From: Adenophora triphylla var. japonica
Taxonomy: Eukaryota > Streptophyta > Magnoliopsida > Asterales > Campanulaceae
NCBI GenBank assembly: GCA_022495995.1
Contig: JAFEMH010002588.1
Location: 62,001-126,000, forward strand
Direction of reading: 5' to 3'
Length of the DNA stretch: 64,000 nucleotides
The position numbers were made by a program, and so were the translations under genes. Of the stretch, positions 24,665-37,977 are shown one piece after another; position 1 is the first letter of the stretch; every line of letters starts with the position of its first letter. Under the pieces are notes generated by a model. That model was given only the letters and a program-made list of their open reading frames with translations, was not told the origin of the DNA and did not search any database.

Positions 24665-27136
24665 TCAAAAGACTATTTTAAAGATAGGTAGCCCTCGCCT
24701 AGCCGCTCTTTCTTTGTTGAACCATGCATCTATTCTTCGACGCCGGAGATGGGAGCTATTGCGAGACCTTTCCATCGGGATTTCCTTGGCAACTTTTTGC
24801 TCAATCCAACCATCTTCATTGCTCGCGATGACCGGTTCATTGACCTTGCAAAGGGACGAGTCAAACTCCATTGTGCCCACAAGGCTTGAACCACCAAACT
24901 CGATCATGTTGACACTCATGTTGTTAGGGAGCGGGTTATTGATAGTGTTAGGCCCTTCAGGCATCTCTAACCTCCCTTGCTCAATCAAACCTTGGATGGC
25001 CTTTTCAAGGGGACGCAATCATCCGTCAGGTGCCCATGAGTATCGATGAAAGGCACAATGCTTGGAGGTATCCAAAGGAGCGTTGGGGTTTCTAGGGCGA
25101 TAATTTTCCAAAGGCCGAGCAAACCTTCTCTCACCAAACCTGCGAAGATATCACTCAAAGGCATCCCAAAGTTTCCCAAGTTTTGGAGCGGGATCTGGAT
25201 GGATCGGGTTTCTTGGGAACAAAGGAAGTGGCATTGTTACGTCCTGTCCCGCATAGCTAATCACTTCTTTACCTTTTGGTTGGTGAGAGCCGTGTTGGAG
25301 GTGGAGAAACCCGGTATCTGTAAGCAGTGTGCAGCCTGGCCGCTGATTGTAAGCCTTTTCGAACTTAGCCCCGGAATTAACCATTGCACGCAAGTCGCCG
25401 TAGGGAAAGTGACCGAGGAAGCTCTCAAATGCGGCTTCAAGCATGACCGAAAGATGTCTAACTCAGCTCCTCGTCGCAGGGAGGAATGGCCATTTCACTG
25501 AGCTTTAAGTTCCACCTCTTATAGAAATCCCCAATATTCTCATTAGGGCGTTGCATCGTTGTTTGCAGGTCAACTCTGTTTGTCTCCCATTCCAAGTTGG
25601 CTTTATACTTATCCGTGAAAGTACCGGTGATCTGTTCCCAAGTAGCTCCTAGCTTCAGCCGCAATCGGAAAAACCATTTCAAAGCCCCCGACTTCAAAGA
25701 GAGACTAAAGTAATCGGCCAACCGCCGGTTTGTGCATCCCTTAGCCTTCATTGCCAAAGTATAGGTGTCCAAGTGAGTTTTAGGGCATGCACTCCCGTCA
25801 AACAATTCCAGAGTGGGCATCACAAACTTGTGAGGCAGGGGGACAATCGAGTCGGGATCTGTAGGCCGAAGAGCAAGTGTTCTTTTGGCGGTCAATTAAA
25901 AGCAATCTGTGCTTTTATTTCCTTGTGTTGCTCCATAAACCAAGCCAATTGGGGATCCAAAGGTGGAGCGGGAATTCCTGAGCCGATATTTGAGCCAGGA
26001 AGAGGACTAGCTGTTGGTGGTGCATTAGTGGAAGGAATACCATACTCCGGGGCATAGGTGAAAACCTGTTCTTGGCCCAAATTACCCTGGGGAGTGTAGG
26101 TAGGAGCTTGGGCAAAGGGATAGAACCCAGCGACTTGATGTTGGCTTCCAATCGGCAGAGAAGATGGAGGCAAATCTGAGGTAGCCAGATGGCTTGGATT
26201 TCCGGAGTGAGGCCCATAAGTAAGCTTAAGTGCGGGCTGCTGTCCTTGGTTGTTGAATTGCATGGCTGGTTGTGGCAAGGATGCATAACCGAGAGGATAC
26301 TGTGGTCCTGGTGATTCTGATGAAACGGGGATGGGGGCTTGGTAACCCGTTGAACCCTGAGTGAGAAATGGGTTTGCGGAAGCCGTATGAGGAGCAACCG
26401 AGCTAGCATCATTCCGAGGAGGGGCTCCCGATCGTTGCCCCGAACCAAACCGTGGTGGCATTCCAAACCGTTCTGCAAAGTCCGGATTGATTGGTCCCAA
26501 CCGAGGCGGGATCCCAATTTCTTTGTGGCATTAGGGTATCCCAAACCATGGGAAGGCATTCCGTGCTTGACTTTGTCCCAGCTGAGGCATTGCGAAGCGG
26601 CTCGTCCCGTAGGCTGCATGGATCCGGTGGTCTGCAAGGTTGGGGAGCCGGGCGACCTAGGGATCGAGGAGCATGGGCTCGTGGTAGTACCGTGGGAGGC
26701 CGGTGGTGGCATCACTGGAGTAGTCGGGTTGACCAAGAGCGGGATTGTGGTCTTCCTCTTCTTCCACGGTGAAGGTGCCATCCGGGTTGAGGCGCGGCCA
26801 ATCCATGGCTTTTGATAGCCTCCATAAAGGCCGTTCAACCGTGTGCTTCCTCGGCGCACTCTCATCCGTTCGGCTAGCGGATTCCCACCGTTGTTACATG
26901 CGAGGAGTCCCGGGAGGCGGAGTGGCGTTGTCCCCATCGTTACCGGTTGATGCGAGACATTCTAAAATCCGAGTGGGAGCAGGACGGTGAAGCCGATGAT
27001 GCGCTTGACTCTTCCCAGCCGGATTAAACGGTGACCGGTGCAGAAACCAACCTTTGTGCGGAGCTGCGGGGGAAAGACACGAGGGTTCGGATGTACGGGA
27101 ATGGAAGGAGGGTAGGTGTTTGGACTTTTGGCTCAT
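24665..27136 (-). pseudogene. Element C gag-like gene, frameshifted
   Basis: Reading minus, an N-terminal Pro/Gln/Ser-rich region (frames at 27136-26894 and 26500-25892) leads into a clear retrotransposon gag core at 25895-25458 (LPHKFVMPTLELFDGSA, ALKWFFRLRLKLGATWEQ, QRPNENIGDFYKRW). This continues with frame changes at 25444-25151 (FGHFPYGDLRAMVNSG-like segment) and 25179-24985. A degraded His/Cys segment (HGHLTDDC) marks a knuckle-like region, and the last piece ends at 24665. At least four frame changes are needed. The Gly/Pro-rich front followed by a gag core is typical of Ogre-type gag. No protease motif was found downstream. Confidence 0.75.
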
Positions 27137-28279
27137 GCAACATGCGATTATTTGTTCATGTTTACTTAAAACATGTTTTATTAACCTAATCGGTTGGAAA
27201 AGATTGCTCTTCTTTTTCGCAAACTACTACTGATTCTGGATCGGTGGGCCCCGTCACTACGTCTATAAGCCCCTCGTATTCCACCTGTATTTCGACCTCC
27301 CGGGGTGGGCGGCCCGGGCGAGAGGTCCTATAGGGCAAGCGGGTCCCACCGACCGAAAGAGAAACGATCCTAAAAGTCGGCGGGTAATCGAGTCTTAACG
27401 AGCATTCGATGTAAATTACGGACAAAGGCGACGTCGAAAGTCAAGATCATGTCCGAGGGCTCGACGAAAAGTCGGCATGATTTGGGTGATAAGCGTCCAC
27501 AATTGATCTAGACTTGTCGTCGGTTAAGCCGTAATTAGGCATGGAAGATTCATTAATCCTTGATGACTCGGTGTCAATCTTTGGGAGTCGGTGTATAATT
27601 TGTGCCGGTCGAGCCGAAGTCAAGGCGCGGTCAATATCTTGGTCAAAGTCTGCGGCGGAAAACCGGCGAACTTGGCTGATTAGGGTCCCGAAAGATATTG
27701 AGTCGGTATGCCGACAAAGGCTTGAAAGGAAAGGTCTATACACGGACGGGGGCATGACACGGACCGGACTAAAAACCAACCGGGTCTCGGACAAAGTGTG
27801 TCACGGACAAGTGCATGGTCGACACGAGGCTCCAGGGGTGTTTGGGTAGTCTGTGCTCATCCGAGAGGCGTAATAAGACCAAACGAACCGCGACAAGGAT
27901 TTCCCGGGTTAAGGACGTAGTGTGCGGTGTGCGGTCACGTGCGCGTAGTGTGCAAACGATCTATATTCTTTTTCTGAGTAAAATAGGAATTTTTTTTTTA
28001 TGTGTCTTAAAAAGGCATGATGCATGATTTTTTTTGAAATTTTTTTTTTGAAAATTGTTTTTTGAAAATTTTATGAACACATAAGCACATAAGCACAAAA
28101 ATTCCGACAGTTAGGGACATTATTCCGACGAGTCAAAATTTTGACTTTTCGAGGCGGCCAAAAACAAACACGAAAACCGGTGCAAAAATCAACACACACA
28201 CAACAAAAGATTTCAAATGTCGGGACGGAAGCTTGACCCTCAAAAGTTTTCTTTTTTTGAAAAGATAAAACTTGTTTAT
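27137..28279. other. Element C 5' leader
   Basis: This lies between the gag start and the primer site in minus orientation. It is CpG-richer than the surroundings (27240-27950) and has no convincing gene. Short open frames occur on both strands without recognisable motifs. It probably holds the transcript leader and packaging signals. Confidence 0.5.
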
Positions 28280-28297
28280 CCCCAGCGGAGTCGCCAC
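28280..28297 (-). promoter_or_regulatory. Primer binding site of element C (tRNA-Arg)
   Basis: On the minus strand this is TGGCGACTCCGCTGGGGA, one base from the LTR. Its plus-strand form, TCCCCAGCGGAGTCGCCA, matches the 3' end expected of plant tRNA-Arg(ACG) including CCA. This sets the orientation of element C and is the primer type reported for Ogre elements. Confidence 0.8.
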
Positions 28298-28298
28298 T

Positions 28299-30157
28299 GT
28301 GATGTACCCGATTTTTGAAATCAAACGGAGTCGCCACGCCATTTTTGTTTTAAGGGCCAAAACTTTGAAAAAAGCCCGAGATAAGAGATTTAGGTTCGGA
28401 GGTCATGTTACGCGTCGGGAAGGACGTTAGTGTGCACCAGCCGCGCCTCGTAAAAAACGAGTCTTCCAAGCTGAAAATCATTTGTGTGTGTGTGTGTGTG
28501 TGTTTTGGCCAAAATAAGTTGAAACTGGGGTAAGTAAAAATTGGGAGCTCTTTTCAAGGCTTTAAACTGATCCCATGATTTTTTGGGTGATTTTTGGGTT
28601 GAGTCTTGGCACTCAAAAGATTTTTGGATTTGAAAAGCAATTCTGCCAGAATGAAAGAAGGCAGTTGACCCTTGACTTTGAAATGGACTTAAAGGCTTCA
28701 AAACCTCAGAATCTGGGGAAAGTCCGAGAATGAAAGTTGTTTAAAACACCCTAAATAGGGTTTCTGCAAAGAAACTTTCCATTTTGGAAGTAATTTGAGG
28801 GGTCAAAACCTTCTGGAAATCTCAGATGTGAAATCTGGATTTCCAGAAGCTGATGAACTGGCCTCTAAAAGAAAAATTGAAAAGAGGAGTTTCACTAACC
28901 CAAAAAATAAAATAAAAATATTTCTGGAAAGATATGGATGTTGGCTACAAAAAGTGTTTTGTAGTCAACGTCCAATTCCAAGTTTTACTGGGTCCAAAAA
29001 ATAGGAAAATGGACTGAGGTCTCAGAACAATGCTACTGGACAGCAAGATGTTCTTGAGGGAAAATGTGATTTTTGGGGGATTTGCATCTATGTTCACCCC
29101 ATTTTCATCCCTAGACTTGATACCACTACTTTTTGTTAAGTGGTTATCATATTCAAGTCATCCTTGGGGAATTTATGGGGTTGAAACATGTCCTTTGCAA
29201 AGGGAAAGGGGATGTTTTGTAGAAATGAAATTTAAGAGAAAAATCAACTAGAGATCTAAAATGTGGACCATTTGAGATGGTCATTCATGAAGATGAACTT
29301 CAAGATGACCATCTTGGGTCAAAACTTAAGTTAAAATAGACATCAAAAAGACCCAAGTAAGAAGAACAAGATGAACAAGAAGTTAAAAGAGAATTTTAGG
29401 GTTTTGAGAAGGAGGGCTTTACCAATGGTGACACCCTATCTTCCTAGGCTTGGAATTTGACTTGAGGAGTATCAAGATTTGGTGTTTTGACTTGAGGAGT
29501 ATCAAGATTTGGTGTTTGGATTTGTGTTTGGGTGGATTCAAGGCTTGAATGTGTTTAGGGTTTGATGATAGAGTTGATCAAAGAGAAAACAAGTGGATAA
29601 CACTTAAGTCCTCCATGTTTTCTCCCTAATCTTCCTCTTGAGTAGTGTTTCAAGCTTGAGCTTGGTGTGTTTAAGAGTGATTTGAGAATGTTTGGAGTGG
29701 ATTGGGAAATATTCAAGAGAAAATGGTGGCAATCAAAGGATTCCCACTGTTTTCTCTCTATATTCGCCAGAACTTCGTTCTTTGTGTCAAAATGTGTTGT
29801 CTAACCGAGAGAGGAGGGTTCAATTTATAACCCCCTGAGAGTCAAACATATCCGCGCGGACAAGGTTGGTCGCGTGCCTTTGTTCATTAATTACAGCTTC
29901 AGGCTTTGGACAGGAAGAATAATCTTTTCAAAATTCAAATTAATCAGCCAGTTTTTGTTCCAGCCATTTCTATTTAGGGTTTTTCTTATTTCTTTTGCTT
30001 TTTTGATTCCTTTTCTTGGTTTATCTTTTTTTTGGCAATCCCTAATCTACCCTTACTTGGTTAGAAATGTTAGGAATGTTAGGAATTGTTAGAAATGTTA
30101 TAACTTTCGTTAATTTTCTAACGAAAATGCTAACAAGCTCAAATTGGAGCACTTACA
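28299..30157 (-). repeat. Element C 5' LTR
   Basis: This is the partner of 16824-18692. It starts TGTGATGTACCCG and ends GGAGCACTTACA on the plus strand. High similarity to the other LTR indicates the youngest insertion of this nest. Confidence 0.93.
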
Positions 30158-30162
30158 TTTGG

Positions 30163-30907
30163 GTAATTTTCCTATGATGTCCATTCCCCAAATCATAAAC
30201 GGCCATGGCGACAGAATAGGATGTAACAATTCGGCTGGCTGATGTAGGATGTCACCATGTCGTTGACAGGAGTCACACTTCTTCACATATTCTGCGGTGT
30301 CTCTTCGCATTGTGGGCCAAAAATAGCCCATCCTCAGAGCCTTGGTATACAGACTTCTGCCCCCGGTATGATTTCCACATTGCCCTTCATGCAGCTCCTT
30401 TAGAACCTGGTTGGCTCGGTCTGCTTCTAGACATCTTAAGTGGTGACCTGCAGCAGATTTTCTAAACAAAATGTTATCAATAAGTAAATATTTAGATACT
30501 CTTACCCTGAAAGCTCTTGAATTTTTCTCCTCGACTGGAATCATATCGTCTAAGAGATACTTGATAATAGGAGAGCATCCCGGGAAGTTACTTCTTTGGA
30601 GGGCGGGGATGTCGACATCTAGAACGAACGGCTCAAGACGATCAATTCTTTGGGATGTCAACATGCACAATAGGGATACTTGTCTGTGAAATGCTTTTGA
30701 AGGCTGAACCTAAGTTTGCCAGAGCATCTGCTTGAGAATTTTCCTCACGTGGGATCTGCTCCAAAGTAAATGTTTTGAATTTGGCCGCCAGAATTTTAAC
30801 AATTTCCAAATATGTCATCATCTTTGCATTCTTTGCTATGTAGGATCCGTTGTAATGGTTAACAATTAGCAAAGAATCCATAAACACCCGGATATGTTTG
30901 ACATCTA
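30163..30907 (-). pseudogene. Element B second RNase H end and integrase N-terminal part
   Basis: Reading minus from about 30929, the frame holds the second half of the extra RNase H (FMDSLLIVNHYNGSYIAKN, IPREENSQADALANL). After a frame change near 30670 comes the integrase zinc-binding domain (HLRCLEADRANQVLKELHEG, C at KKCDSCQRHG) and the first part of the core (WGMDIIGKLPK, containing the first catalytic Asp). The reading stops at 30163 where element C begins and resumes at 16823. A frameshift near 30907 separates it from the upstream RT frame. Confidence 0.85.
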
Positions 30908-32641
30908 GGTCACAACAGCTGTTAAACACACAATTAATGCCTCGTATTCTGCTTCATTATTAGTGGCCTTAAAACTGCAACTGATGGATTGTGGCATTAT
31001 GTCCCCTTGTGGCGATTTTAGTACAACTCCAAGGCTTGTGCCTCTCATGTTGGAAGCACCATCTGTGTAAAGCATCCATATTTTCAGAATGTCATCATCC
31101 TGAAGTTGCTGAACTTCCAATTCCACTTCTTGTTGCATTGTTGGACTAAAGTCAGCCACAAAATCAGCTAGAGCTTGAGATTTTATTGCTGTTCTGGGCT
31201 CATATTTGATGTCGTAAGTGCTTAATTGTACGGACCACTTAGCCATTCGACCTGACATCTCTGGTTTTCTCATAACATTCTTAATAGGATAGTTAGTACG
31301 CACAATTATGGTATGTGTTTCAAAATAGTGTCTTAATTTAATAGAAGCAGTTATCAAAGCCAAAATTAATTTTTGTAAATGAGAATACCTGGTCTCCGCA
31401 TCTAAAAGTGTCTTACTTATATAGTAGATGGGTTGCTGAATACCATCTCGTTCTGTCACCAAGACTGCACTTACAGCGCTTTCTGATACTGCTAGGTAGA
31501 TGTAAAGATGTTCACCCTCCTGAGGTTTGGCCAATAATGAAGGTGTCAACAGGTAACTTTTGAGCTCCTGAAAGGCTTGTTCATGCTGATCTTCCCACTG
31601 GAACTTCTTGTTTTTTCTTAGGATGTCATAGAAAGGCTTGCATCGATCAGAAGATTTTGAAATGAATTTGGTGAGTGCAACAATCTTCCCTGTCAATCTT
31701 TGGACGTCTTTGACAGATTGAGGTGACGACAAGTTGATAATGGCACGAATCTGTTCTGGGGCAGCTTCTATGCCTCTTTTAGTTACCATATAACCCAAAA
31801 ACTTCCCTGTCTTCATTCCAAAGTTGCATTTTGCTGGATTAAGTTTCATATTGAAACAATCCAAGATGTCGAAGGCTTGAGATAGGTTGCTTATGTGATC
31901 TTCGGCTTTCTTGGATTTCACTACCATGTCGTCAATATATACTTCCATTGTGTCCCCAATCTGGTCTTTGAACATTTTGTTGATGAGCCTCTGATAAGTT
32001 GCACCTGCATTTTTTAGTCCAAAAGGCATAGCAATATAACAATAGATACCTATGGGTGTTATAAAGGCGGTGTCCTCCTGATCAGATGGCTCCATCTGGA
32101 TTTGTTGGAAACCCGAGGATGCGTCCATGAAGGTAAGGAGCTCGTGTCCAGAGGTGGCATCAACCAACGAATCTATGTGAGGTAAAGGGAAAGGATCTTT
32201 TGGACAGGCTTTATTCAAGTCGGTGAAGTCAACACAGACTCGCCATTTCCCATTCTTCTTTTCAACCACAACCACGTTTGCTAACCACCTCGGATAATCT
32301 ACTTCTCGTATCATGTTAGCTTTGAGTAAGCGCTCCACTTCTTCCTTGATGATCTGGTTTCTTGTTTCTGCAAACTTCCTACGTTTCTGGTGCACTAGCT
32401 TGAAGCTAGGATCAATGTTAAGTTTGTGGGTGATGACATCTTTGCTGATGTCAGTCATGTCATCATGTTTCCAAGCAAAACTCTTTGCTCTGCTTCTTAA
32501 CAGGTCCACAAGCTTTTCTTCTATATCTGGTGGGATGTCACTGCCAATAAGTACCTTGATGTCCGGATCGGAAGGATCTAGTAATACTTCTTTCACATCG
32601 TTCTCCCTGGCTTCCAGGACTTCACATACTTTCTTTTGTAA
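30908..32641 (-). pseudogene. Element B reverse transcriptase and RNase H
   Basis: This is a long open minus-strand frame (563 codons from 32596). Motifs in order are KKNGKWRVCVDFTDLNKACP, PFGLKNAGATYQRLINKMF, the catalytic YIDDMVV near 31930, KFLGYMVTKRGIEA, RNase H (YYISKTLLDAETRYSHLQK), and the start of the second RNase H (WMLYTDGASNMRGTSLGVVL). The same frame is open upstream as far as the TAG at the protease junction (about 32644), so this is the downstream half of one polyprotein. It ends in a frameshift near 30907. Compared with element A, the polymerase core is intact over its whole length, so B was the better preserved element before C landed in it. Confidence 0.9.
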
Positions 32642-32644
32642 TTG

Positions 32645-34640
32645 CTATGCTAGTTTGGGAGATGTCGACGCCTTCATCGAAGTCTTATAACACTCCTTGG
32701 CCACCTGCTGATCACTGTATATTTTGGCGATACCCCAAGATGTTGGGAACTTCACACACTGATGGTAAGTGGATGGTACAGCCTTCATCCCATGAATCCA
32801 TGGCCTTCCAAGAATGACATTGTAGGATGTTGCACAATCAATTACGCAGAATCGCTTCATGGTGTTGAGGCCTTTTGAGTAGATTGGAAGTTTTATCTCT
32901 CCCACTGTTTTTTTAACTTCACCACTGAAGCCTACCAACACTGAGGATTTCTTAAAAATCTCCGATTTCGGGATGTTCATTTCCTTAAGGGTGCTCAACA
33001 TAATGAGATTGGCAGAGCTGCCTCCATCGACCAGGATACGCCTGATGGTACAATTGGCGATCTGCAAGGAAATAACTAGGCCATCATGATGGGGTTTCAG
33101 CAAATTATCTCGATCACTCTCATCAAAGGTGATTGGCTCCTGGCAAGGTGTCGACATCCTGGGTTGTCTTTCTGGCTTCTCCTCTTTTAACTCCTTAGCA
33201 TGTCTCTTGGCGGCAGAATAGGATGTGCCACAAATTTCTGAACTTCCACTAATGAAATTGATCACCTTTGTTGATGCTGGGGGAGAAACTGGTCTTTCGA
33301 CTTCATGTGGAGCTTCTGCATTTTCCGCCTTCTTCTTTCTGGATCCCAGCAACTCCTTAAGATGTCCCTTTGAGAGCAAGTAACTGATCTCCTTTCTTAG
33401 TGAGATGCAATCTTCAGTAACATGCCCAAAGTCTTTATGGTAAGCGCACCATTTTGACTTGTCACGCCATCCCGTGGTCTTATCTGTCGTCTTTGGCCAT
33501 CTGGCTTTGTCCCCCAGGTTGCCCATTGCACAGAGTACACCTGAAATGTCAACAGAAAAACAATAATCAGAAATGTTAGGCACATTATCACTATCTTCAT
33601 CCTCACCCTCTATTGAATTAATTTTGCTGTTATCAATTCTCGGATAAGGATTGGAACGGTTGTTCCTGCGATGAGATGATTCAGTCTTCCTGTCAGGGTT
33701 GTCATATGTTGACAACTTGGATGAGGACTTCGATCTTCGCAGCTCATCTTCCTCCAATCTTATGAATCTTAGGGCCCTGCTCCTGACTTCTTCTAACCGC
33801 TTACAAGGAGTCATCACCAAATCTTGATAATACTGTGAATCTTTCTTCAGCCCCATTTTGAATGCTTCTGTGGCTGTGGACATGTCTAGATTGGGGATCT
33901 CTAGCACTTCTTTATTGAACCGGTGGACATATTCTTTCAGAGTCTCATTAGGCTGTTGGGTCACATTGTAGAGGTCACTTGTCAGCTTCTCGAATTGTCG
34001 ACTGCATGAGAACTGATTATAGAACATGTTGATAAGCTGGGCGTATGAACCAACTGAACCTAAGGGTTTCCTAATCAGCCATTTGAGAGCTGGTCCAACC
34101 AAGGTCGATCCAAATCCTCTGCCCAAGCAAGCCTCCCTGAATTGAAGCAAAATATGAACTATGTCCATCTTTTCTTGATAGTGGGCAACATGCTCCTCTG
34201 GATCTGTGCTGCCGTCATATAACTTCATGGATGGAACGTTGAAACGCTTCGGGATGTCTACATTTGCAATTGCTGGGACAAATCGGGACTGATTGTAGCA
34301 GTTCTGAGTCACTGGTTGAATTGGAGGAGTTATGCCTGGCACGTTCATTATCAGCTCCCTGAGATCCTGCATCTGCTTGGCTAGTGGGTTTTTTGCAAAA
34401 GGGTCAGCCATAGGAATATGATTGAAATTATTACTATTGAAAAGATTATTTAGCAAACCAGAGTTGTCCGTGGTAGTTGTGACGGTGGTATTGTCAATGA
34501 ATGGGATGAACGGGGTGAATCCTGCTGAAGGTGGCGTTATTAGGGTGTCCCCGGGCAAAGATGTTGACATCATTAAGGATGTCGGCTGATGAGTTTGAGG
34601 CGGACTACCCATTGGGATAAATTCACTCTGAAGCGTAGAT
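32645..34640 (-). pseudogene. Element B gag core and protease
   Basis: The minus-strand frame of 655 codons (from 34612) contains a gag core (FSCSRQFEKLTSDLYNVTQ, NETLKEYVHRFNKEVLEIP), a zinc-knuckle region (CAYHKDFGHVTEDCISLRKE with C, H, H, C), and an aspartic protease (RRILVDGGSSANLIMLSTL, with DGG rather than the usual D-T/S-G, then VILGRPWIHGMKAVPS). It ends in a TAG next to the RT frame. The DGG variant is seen in many plant Ty3 proteases of this lineage. The N-terminal part of gag is in another frame upstream. Confidence 0.87.
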
Positions 34641-34981
34641 CCTTCGGTGTTGTCGAAGTTGAGGTTCCTTGCCTTGATGGTGAGATGTTTTCAAGCCGTG
34701 AAGCGATGAGCTGTTGATCCCTCTGCATCTTGATCATGGAATTGGCCAACACCTTGGAATTGCTATCTTGTTGATCCAACCTCTGATTCAACCTGGTCAG
34801 GATACTCCGGATGTCAGCATCTACATTGGAAGAGGTCGCTTCCTTTTGTGGAGTCTTTGTAGGTTGAGTTTGCTGAGGTCCCGTCTGAGGAGGTGGCGGC
34901 AATAAGCTGGCTCTACCTCCTGATGTTGGAGTGACGGCGGTACCCTTGTCGGCGGCGGACACATTGGGAGGTGCATACATG
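34641..34981 (-). pseudogene. Element B gag N-terminal part
   Basis: Reading minus from MYAPPNVSAADKGTAV (near 34981), the frame is Pro/Gln/Thr-rich, then a short Gln-rich coiled segment (LTRLNQRLDQQDSNSKVL, RDQQLIASRLENISPSRQ). It runs out of frame near 34620, where the 34612 frame takes over, so one frameshift separates it from the gag core. The first ATG of the open frame (35067) lies inside the LTR and primer site and is not a likely start. Confidence 0.7.
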
Positions 34982-35026
34982 ACGAATTCACTTAGGAAAT
35001 GATCCAAATAATCGATAAACCACGCG

Positions 35027-35044
35027 GCCCTTCGGTGGGCGCCA
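35027..35044 (-). promoter_or_regulatory. Primer binding site of element B (tRNA-Lys-like)
   Basis: On the minus strand the sequence is TGGCGCCCACCGAAGGGC, three bases (ATT) from the LTR. It resembles the tRNA-Lys primer site (TGGCGCCCAACGTGGGGC) with a few changes. The assignment is from memory of that consensus. Confidence 0.6.
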
Positions 35045-35047
35045 AAT

Positions 35048-35636
35048 TGTTTTGGTAGAAAAAACAATAATGTAGAATCTTAACTTTGTCAAGTGTATGG
35101 ATTAAATAACTAGGAGGAGACTATGGAATTCGGTTAAAAGGATCAAAGACATGGAAGTAAAAATGACACCAATATTTGTTAACGAGGAAAACCTTAGAGA
35201 TAATAATCTCTTCGGAAAAAACCCCGGGAGTTAGGTCTCCAACCTTAAAAGTTTCACTATGATAATCGAGGTTACAACTTCGGAAGATGATGAAGAGGAT
35301 TACAAATGATGTGTGTAGTGTGTGTAAATGAACGTGTATTTTTTCGTCTCCATCTCTCCTTAAATAAGAACAACTAAGAACGGGTAAGAAGTAGTTCCTA
35401 CAATCTCGGCATCCAAGCTTATCCTCCCAACGTCCACGAGACCAAGTCATCTTTGCCGTTGAAGAGTTTGAACGTGCTTGGAAATATCCCGTGTTTCTCT
35501 CTCTCATTTACTGTAAAATAGTAATAGAAATAATAGAAAATAAATTAGTAAATATTAAGTAATACTTACAGTGGAATAACATCTTGACATGCAGGAGCAA
35601 CTGAAGATGTCACCATGCTGAAAAATACCCACAACA
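35048..35636 (-). repeat. Element B 5' LTR
   Basis: This 589-bp copy is the same length as 12590-13178. It carries scattered substitutions (for example CCAAGATTTG versus CCAATATTTG) but no large indel. The terminal bases are TG and CA. Confidence 0.92.
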
Positions 35637-37091
<1,455 letters not shown>

Positions 37092-37224
37092 AAAATCTCA
37101 AAAAAAAAAACGCGTTTTTTCTGAAGCTTAGAAAAAAACGTGTTTTTAAAAGACGTCGACAAGTAAAGGTTTCCTTCGCCGTTGAGGATAATTGCATTAA
37201 TACACAAAAACGAAATTAAACAGG

Positions 37225-37336
37225 CGGGATCATTACGGTTGCCGCCGTTGATCTGAAGGGGATTATTAGGGAAGGATGCGAATGTGAAGTCACCGAAGCC
37301 TTCATCATCGTTATCCTCCGCCTTGGTTTCCACCAT
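37225..37336 (-). pseudogene. Possible captured first exon of a host gene
   Basis: Reading minus from ATG 37336, the peptide is MVETKAEDNDDEGFGDFTF then ASFPNNPLQINGGN. It is acidic with an FGDF/FTF motif like the short phenylalanine motifs that bind adaptin ear domains in trafficking proteins. A plausible splice donor (AACC then GTAATG) follows near 37225, after which the frame loses protein character. Upstream (37340-37560) is GC-richer and looks like a 5' leader. No downstream exons are present, so it is at most a fragment. I do not recognise the parent gene. Confidence 0.35.
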
Positions 37337-37977
37337 AGTTGAAATCAGAGCTGAATTCCTTCTTCTTCGGCTGTAATTGTGAATTAGATGCAGAAAATGG
37401 AGTACCTTGGAGGATCCGGCGACGACGAGGAGAGAAACGGGAGAGACAGCAATTCGGCCGCAATTCGCTCCCAATTCGACCGCAATTCGCTCCTAATTCG
37501 GCCGCAATTCGGGTGAAGACTCGGAGCAGCCGCAGCGCTCTTCGACGACGACGGCGGTTCCAGTGTTAGGGCAAGAAAAGCAGAGGGGAATTTAGAACAG
37601 AAATGGAGAGGAAGAAGGAGAAGGAGAGAATATAAAATGTACCAGTGTATATGTTTTTTAATACCAATGTATATGTATTTGAGTACCAGTTTGGAAATTT
37701 GCTGTTGGTGGGGGATTTGATGTGCCAGTGCTAGGGATTTGATGTGCCAGTGTTAGTGTAAACTAATGCCAGTGTATGTGTTTTTGAGAGCCAGCAAAAA
37801 TGTTAGTGTAATAAAGTGTTAGTGTTAGTGTAACAGAGTGTCAGTGTGAAGAGTGTCAGTTCATGTATATAAAAGTGCCCGTGTAAAAAGCCCAGTGTCA
37901 GTTTAACAAAGTGCTAGTGTTAGTGTACTGACAGTTTATTAAACTGACACCGACACTTTTTACACTGACACTTTGTT

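Larger units (their letters stand above)
16824..30157 (-). mobile_element. Element C: non-autonomous Ogre-like LTR retrotransposon
   Basis: The element is 13,334 bp with LTRs at 16824-18692 and 28299-30157 (about 1.86 kb each, very similar). An exact 5-bp duplication TTTGG flanks it (16819-16823, 30158-30162). On the minus strand it reads TGTAAGTGC...CATCACA. The primer site complementary to tRNA-Arg lies next to the right LTR, so the coding strand is minus. Only gag-related sequence is found. There is no protease, reverse transcriptase, RNase H or integrase, and about 5.9 kb of the interior is non-coding and repeat-rich. Long LTRs plus a tRNA-Arg primer fit the Ogre branch of Tat, but the family call is an inference. 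It interrupts element B between the first catalytic Asp segment and the rest of integrase. Confidence 0.93.
12590..35636 (-). mobile_element. Element B: Tat-like Ty3 retrotransposon nested in element A
   Basis: The 23-kb unit is bounded by two 589-bp LTRs (12590-13178 and 35048-35636) that start TGTTTTGG and end CACAACA on the plus strand. Its coding strand is minus. The flanking pentamers are CTTAC (12585-12589) and CTTGC (35637-35641), a target duplication with one mismatch; the undisturbed element A copy at the 5' LTR reads CTTAC. About 13.3 kb of its length is the inserted element C. Removing C leaves roughly 9.7 kb, with the order (in minus orientation) LTR, primer site, gag-pro, RT-RNase H, second RNase H, integrase, antisense gene, PPT, LTR. 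Confidence 0.93.

Noticed and set aside
37339..37569. Arg-rich plus-strand open frame
   Set aside because: It is the reverse of the GC-rich leader of the minus-strand exon-like sequence and has no motif.
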